A DNA stretch of 64,000 bases from Siphonodentalium dalli. Lineage: Eukaryota; Mollusca; Scaphopoda; Gadilida; Siphonodentaliidae. Positions within the stretch are counted from its first letter, which is position 1, and each line of letters begins with the position of its first letter. A model generated the notes under the pieces. It did not search any database. It was not told the DNA's origin and saw nothing but the letters and a program-made list of their open reading frames with translations. The position numbers and the translations under genes were made by a program. Positions 61,206 to 64,000 of this stretch are shown here, one piece after another. The DNA lies in the NCBI GenBank assembly GCA_032622095.1, contig CP136061.1, forward strand, positions 133,118,087 to 133,182,086, given 5' to 3'.

Positions 61206-61906
61206 CTATACAATGATTAATTAAATCAATTAAGTAATTAAATTCAGACTGTGCAGTAAACACAATAACTGGATTCCATAAAAGTCTTGAATTTTATGAC
61301 ATATAGTCATGATTTAATGCTCCTAAATACACGTAATATTTCGCTTTTGAATTTTTACCGGTATTGAAATAGGTTGATAAATATCTGAACTACCTTTCTA
61401 CGAGCAAATATATGTCCCAGAGACGAATTGAATTCATAAAAAATAAAACTTTGAACACTATTTTGAGTATTTTCGGGTCGGAACAAAAACTGTGCCATTT
61501 GCATTCATTGGAATTCTGGAATCAGAATGTCTGGAAAAGATAAATTGCGTTATCTTAATAATATGAAACTATTTTAAAACACTGACACTGCTTTCCATTC
61601 GTTTTAATCATCAAAATTATGAAGTACCATAGACATTTCAGAGCGACAACAACTCTAGATTTTTTCCCCATAGTCTACAGCAATTTTCACTAATGAAACA
61701 ATCTCAAATTTATCGAAAAATATAAGAATAAAAATTTGTATTTTCAGTGCTATATATGGACGAACTTGTTCAGAAATCTTCTGCATTGGTATGTTTTGAG
61801 ATACCTCTTACCAACTTATAGTTACATCATGTCAACTTATGCTGAACATTACAAAGTCTATTTTCAATATATTTAGTTAAAAGAGTATTCCGGATTCAGT
61901 TTCTCT
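61206..61906. other. Upstream intron or flank, nothing recognised
   Basis: No further CAPS2 exon was found here or in 63829-64000. Confidence 0.5.
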
Positions 61907-62328
61907 GTTATGGTCAGGGTTCGCGCTGCCGCTTGCCAAATTTGCCAATGGCAAAAAAAAATCTCATTTGGCAAAAAAAAATCTCAGTTGGCAAAAATTT
62001 TGGCAAGTGGGTTTTCAATTCTGTGATGTGAAATATCTAGTCCGGAAACATCGAAGGTGGGAATATATCGCCGACTGTACAAAGGGAAACCACATCGCGG
62101 ACACTACAAAGGGAAACCCGGTCGACAACTATTAACCAAGCGATCACAAAGTGAGATGCAATCGTCTTTAGTTTTCACAAGACGGTAACACCTTATTTCA
62201 TACATAATCAAACTCACTGATGGGAGTTCATTAATGCTCGCGTGTCAGGTGGTGTTGTTACAGAAACTGTGTTTATTTTAGATTGCTTAAATAGTGACTG
62301 CGATACCAAACGTCAAATCATTTCTAAA

Positions 62329-62777
62329 ATGAGTCTCAAACGAAAACGTTCCGAGTGCGACGATACCGTGACGAAAGGTAAAAAACTGACGGACTTCTTT
62401 GGACGCAAAACAGTTTTGCCTACGTTACCTACGTCTGACTGTGTATTGACTGACATACAAAAAGACGACGTACGACCTGCAGATGTAACTGTTGTTGACG
62501 ATGTAACAGACGAACGTGTGATTGATTTACATAGACGGACAGACATTAGTAACCAGACTCCGACGACGCCTTCGAAATTGACTAACAGACCGACATTACT
62601 GACAAAACGGACCTTCAAAGACGCGTGGAAATTAAACCGACCGTGGTTGATTAATGACAATGTGAAGAAAGGTATGTTTTGTAAAGTGTGCACCGACGCA
62701 GGTATAAGCAATTTGTTCGTAGCAGGCTGTTTTAATCTGAAGAAAGATTACGTCACTCTGCACGAAACAGCAAAAGG
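62329..62777 (+). pseudogene. hAT transposase N-terminal part (zinc-finger region)
   Basis: Starts at the in-frame ATG at 62329 (an earlier in-frame ATG at 62242 adds 29 residues of less typical sequence). It opens MSLKRKRSECDDTVTKGKK, then LTDFFGRK, which resembles a PCNA-interacting motif lacking its Gln. Further on are WKLNRPWLIN and FCKVCTDAG, then a later Cys and His, consistent with the TTF/BED-type finger of ZNF862/KIAA1586-like transposases. The open frame seems to stop at a splice donor, AAAG/GTAATT, near 62777. The catalytic core that should follow is absent. Confidence 0.75.
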
Positions 62778-63230
62778 TAATTATTTTACATTTAATCCTC
62801 TAATCCCACCCATTGTTTGTCTGGTCACTCACGGGGCTACTGCACAATGCGTATTTATGATGACATTGTATTTATGACGGTCAAGGTTTATGAGCACCAA
62901 GTGTAAGACAATAGGTTAATCAGCCAAATGTGAATCAGGCATATGCCGCATATATTTTATGGCTATTTGTCGTTTTATGAAGAAGAAAAAAATTATGAAT
63001 TTCGCGGTAATCGACGAAACGTATTATGTACGTTCTGCAACAAGAACAATAACTCTATAAATTCGAGGTGGATTAATATTTGAATGGAAAAACTCATTAT
63101 CTGATACTATTTTAAATGTAATGGTTCAACCAGAGAACGTGGCAAAAGTATATCATAGAAAGCAGGACTGCTCGTGGAAATTATTTTATAATGTTTAAAA
63201 AAAAAAAAATATATATAAAAATACTTCTAG

Positions 63231-63537
63231 CTCATCAAAAAGCATTAACGACGTCGATGATGGATGCCAGTGCGCCCTGAAACACAAGGAACTGTTCACG
63301 ATTGTTGGTCAGTTTGCCGAACGGCTAGTCTGTGTTCCCGTATCAACAGTCGACTGCGAGCGAGCCTTCTCCATTCAAAACATTGTTAAAACAAAATCGC
63401 GCAATCGATTGTCTGTTCGTTATCTCAATGCTCTAATGAAAATTTCTATCGAAGGACCATCTGTGTCTGAGTTTGATTTTGCTGCTGCATTTTTGAAGTG
63501 GGTTGATGTTAAGTCTCGTAGAATTGTTCATGTTTAA
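63231..63537 (+). pseudogene. hAT transposase C-terminal dimerisation exon
   Basis: Begins after a TTCTAG acceptor and runs to TAA at 63535-63537. It encodes ELFTIVGQFAERLVCVPVST, then VDCERAFSIQNIVKTKSRNR and LSVRYLNALMKISIEGPS. The STVDCERAFS and KSRNRLS motifs are the hallmark of the hAT C-terminal dimerisation domain. Its phase does not match the donor of the N-terminal part, which agrees with loss of the middle exons. Confidence 0.88.
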
Positions 63538-64000
63538 TATTAATGTGCATTACCATACTATAGCTTTATGTTTACTAGTATTTGACAATTGCTTGTCTAA
63601 ATGTATTGTGTCTTCTATTAACATTTAATATTGATTTGTTGTCATTTTACCTGTATCTATTTACGTTTTATATGAATAAAGATAAAAACGCTAATTTTCC
63701 TTATTTTTCCCCAATTTGACCTTCGATTTAATTTGGCAAAAAAAAATTTCATTTGGCAAAAAAAAAATTCATTTGGCAAAAATTTTGGCAAGAGAAAATT
63801 TGGGTCCAGCGCCAACCCTGGTTATGGTGTTATGCCGCGGTCAGTTTTAAGCTGGATGCCAGATTCCAGGGGAGGGGACGTCACCCTCTTTAATTAGTAA
63901 TAACCTCATAAAGTTGACAAAACAATGTGTCATTCATTAATCCAGTCCAAACACTGACATAATTAATGAATAAACACATGCTGTAATTTCAAAAAGATTA

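Larger units (their letters stand above)
61915..63820 (+). mobile_element. hAT transposon, internally deleted, ZNF862-like
   Basis: The 1906-bp element has terminal inverted repeats beginning CAGGGTTCGCGCTG on the left and, reversed, CAGGGTTGGCGCTG on the right. It is flanked by a perfect 8-bp duplication GTTATGGT (61907-61914 and 63821-63828), diagnostic of the hAT superfamily. Both subterminal regions carry repeated TTTGGCAAAAA motifs, probable transposase binding sites. Inside are the two ends of a transposase gene with the middle missing, so it cannot be autonomous. Confidence 0.93.

Noticed and set aside
62313-62711. 132-codon minus-strand ORF
   Set aside because: Antisense shadow of the hAT transposase N-terminal coding sequence, which has recognisable motifs on the plus strand.

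Overview
This is a window of an intron-rich, AT-rich animal nuclear genome. It carries one recognisable host gene and a very dense load of cut-and-paste DNA transposon debris. There is no operon-like gene packing, and almost every long open reading frame comes from a tandem or inverted repeat. The repeat style suggests a lophotrochozoan, most likely a mollusc: a tRNA-derived SINE, tandem blocks ending in GGAC-rich tails, and many MITE families. That assignment is an inference from style, not a database match.

The host gene is on the minus strand from about 61205 down to the stop codon at 11994. It has at least 16 well-supported coding exons plus one doubtful exon, all too short to appear as long ORFs. 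I found it by reading splice sites and following codon phase from exon to exon. The spliced product matches calcyphosin-2 (CAPS2). It has a coiled-coil-like N-terminal half, the conserved block containing [11 protein letters not shown] and ALPFINRGAYCYMRG, then a degenerate EF-hand region ending in DQDFANILSNTWNI. The 5' end was not found and probably lies to the right of the window.

Layout: 1-11993 is gene-free downstream flank. It holds TTAA-flanked elements, double-hairpin elements, a 172-bp tandem repeat and a possible Penelope-like retroelement terminus with a hammerhead-like ribozyme core near 3771-3827. From 11994 to 61205 lie the CAPS2 exons and introns. The introns contain a 3.5-kb element with CAC termini, a 7-kb hAT-type element with a perfect 8-bp target duplication, a roughly 55-copy 32-bp minisatellite, a SINE, a nested hAT-in-MITE insertion and several perfect palindromes. 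From 61915 to 63820 is an internally deleted hAT transposon that still encodes the N-terminal zinc-finger part and C-terminal dimerisation part of a ZNF862/KIAA1586-like transposase.

The most interesting pattern is that MITEs repeatedly end within about 5-50 bp of CAPS2 splice sites. In one case the TTAA target site forms intron position +6 of the exon 6 donor. Other points to follow up are the hammerhead-like motif, a possible poison exon and the nested insertion that gives a relative order of transposon activity.
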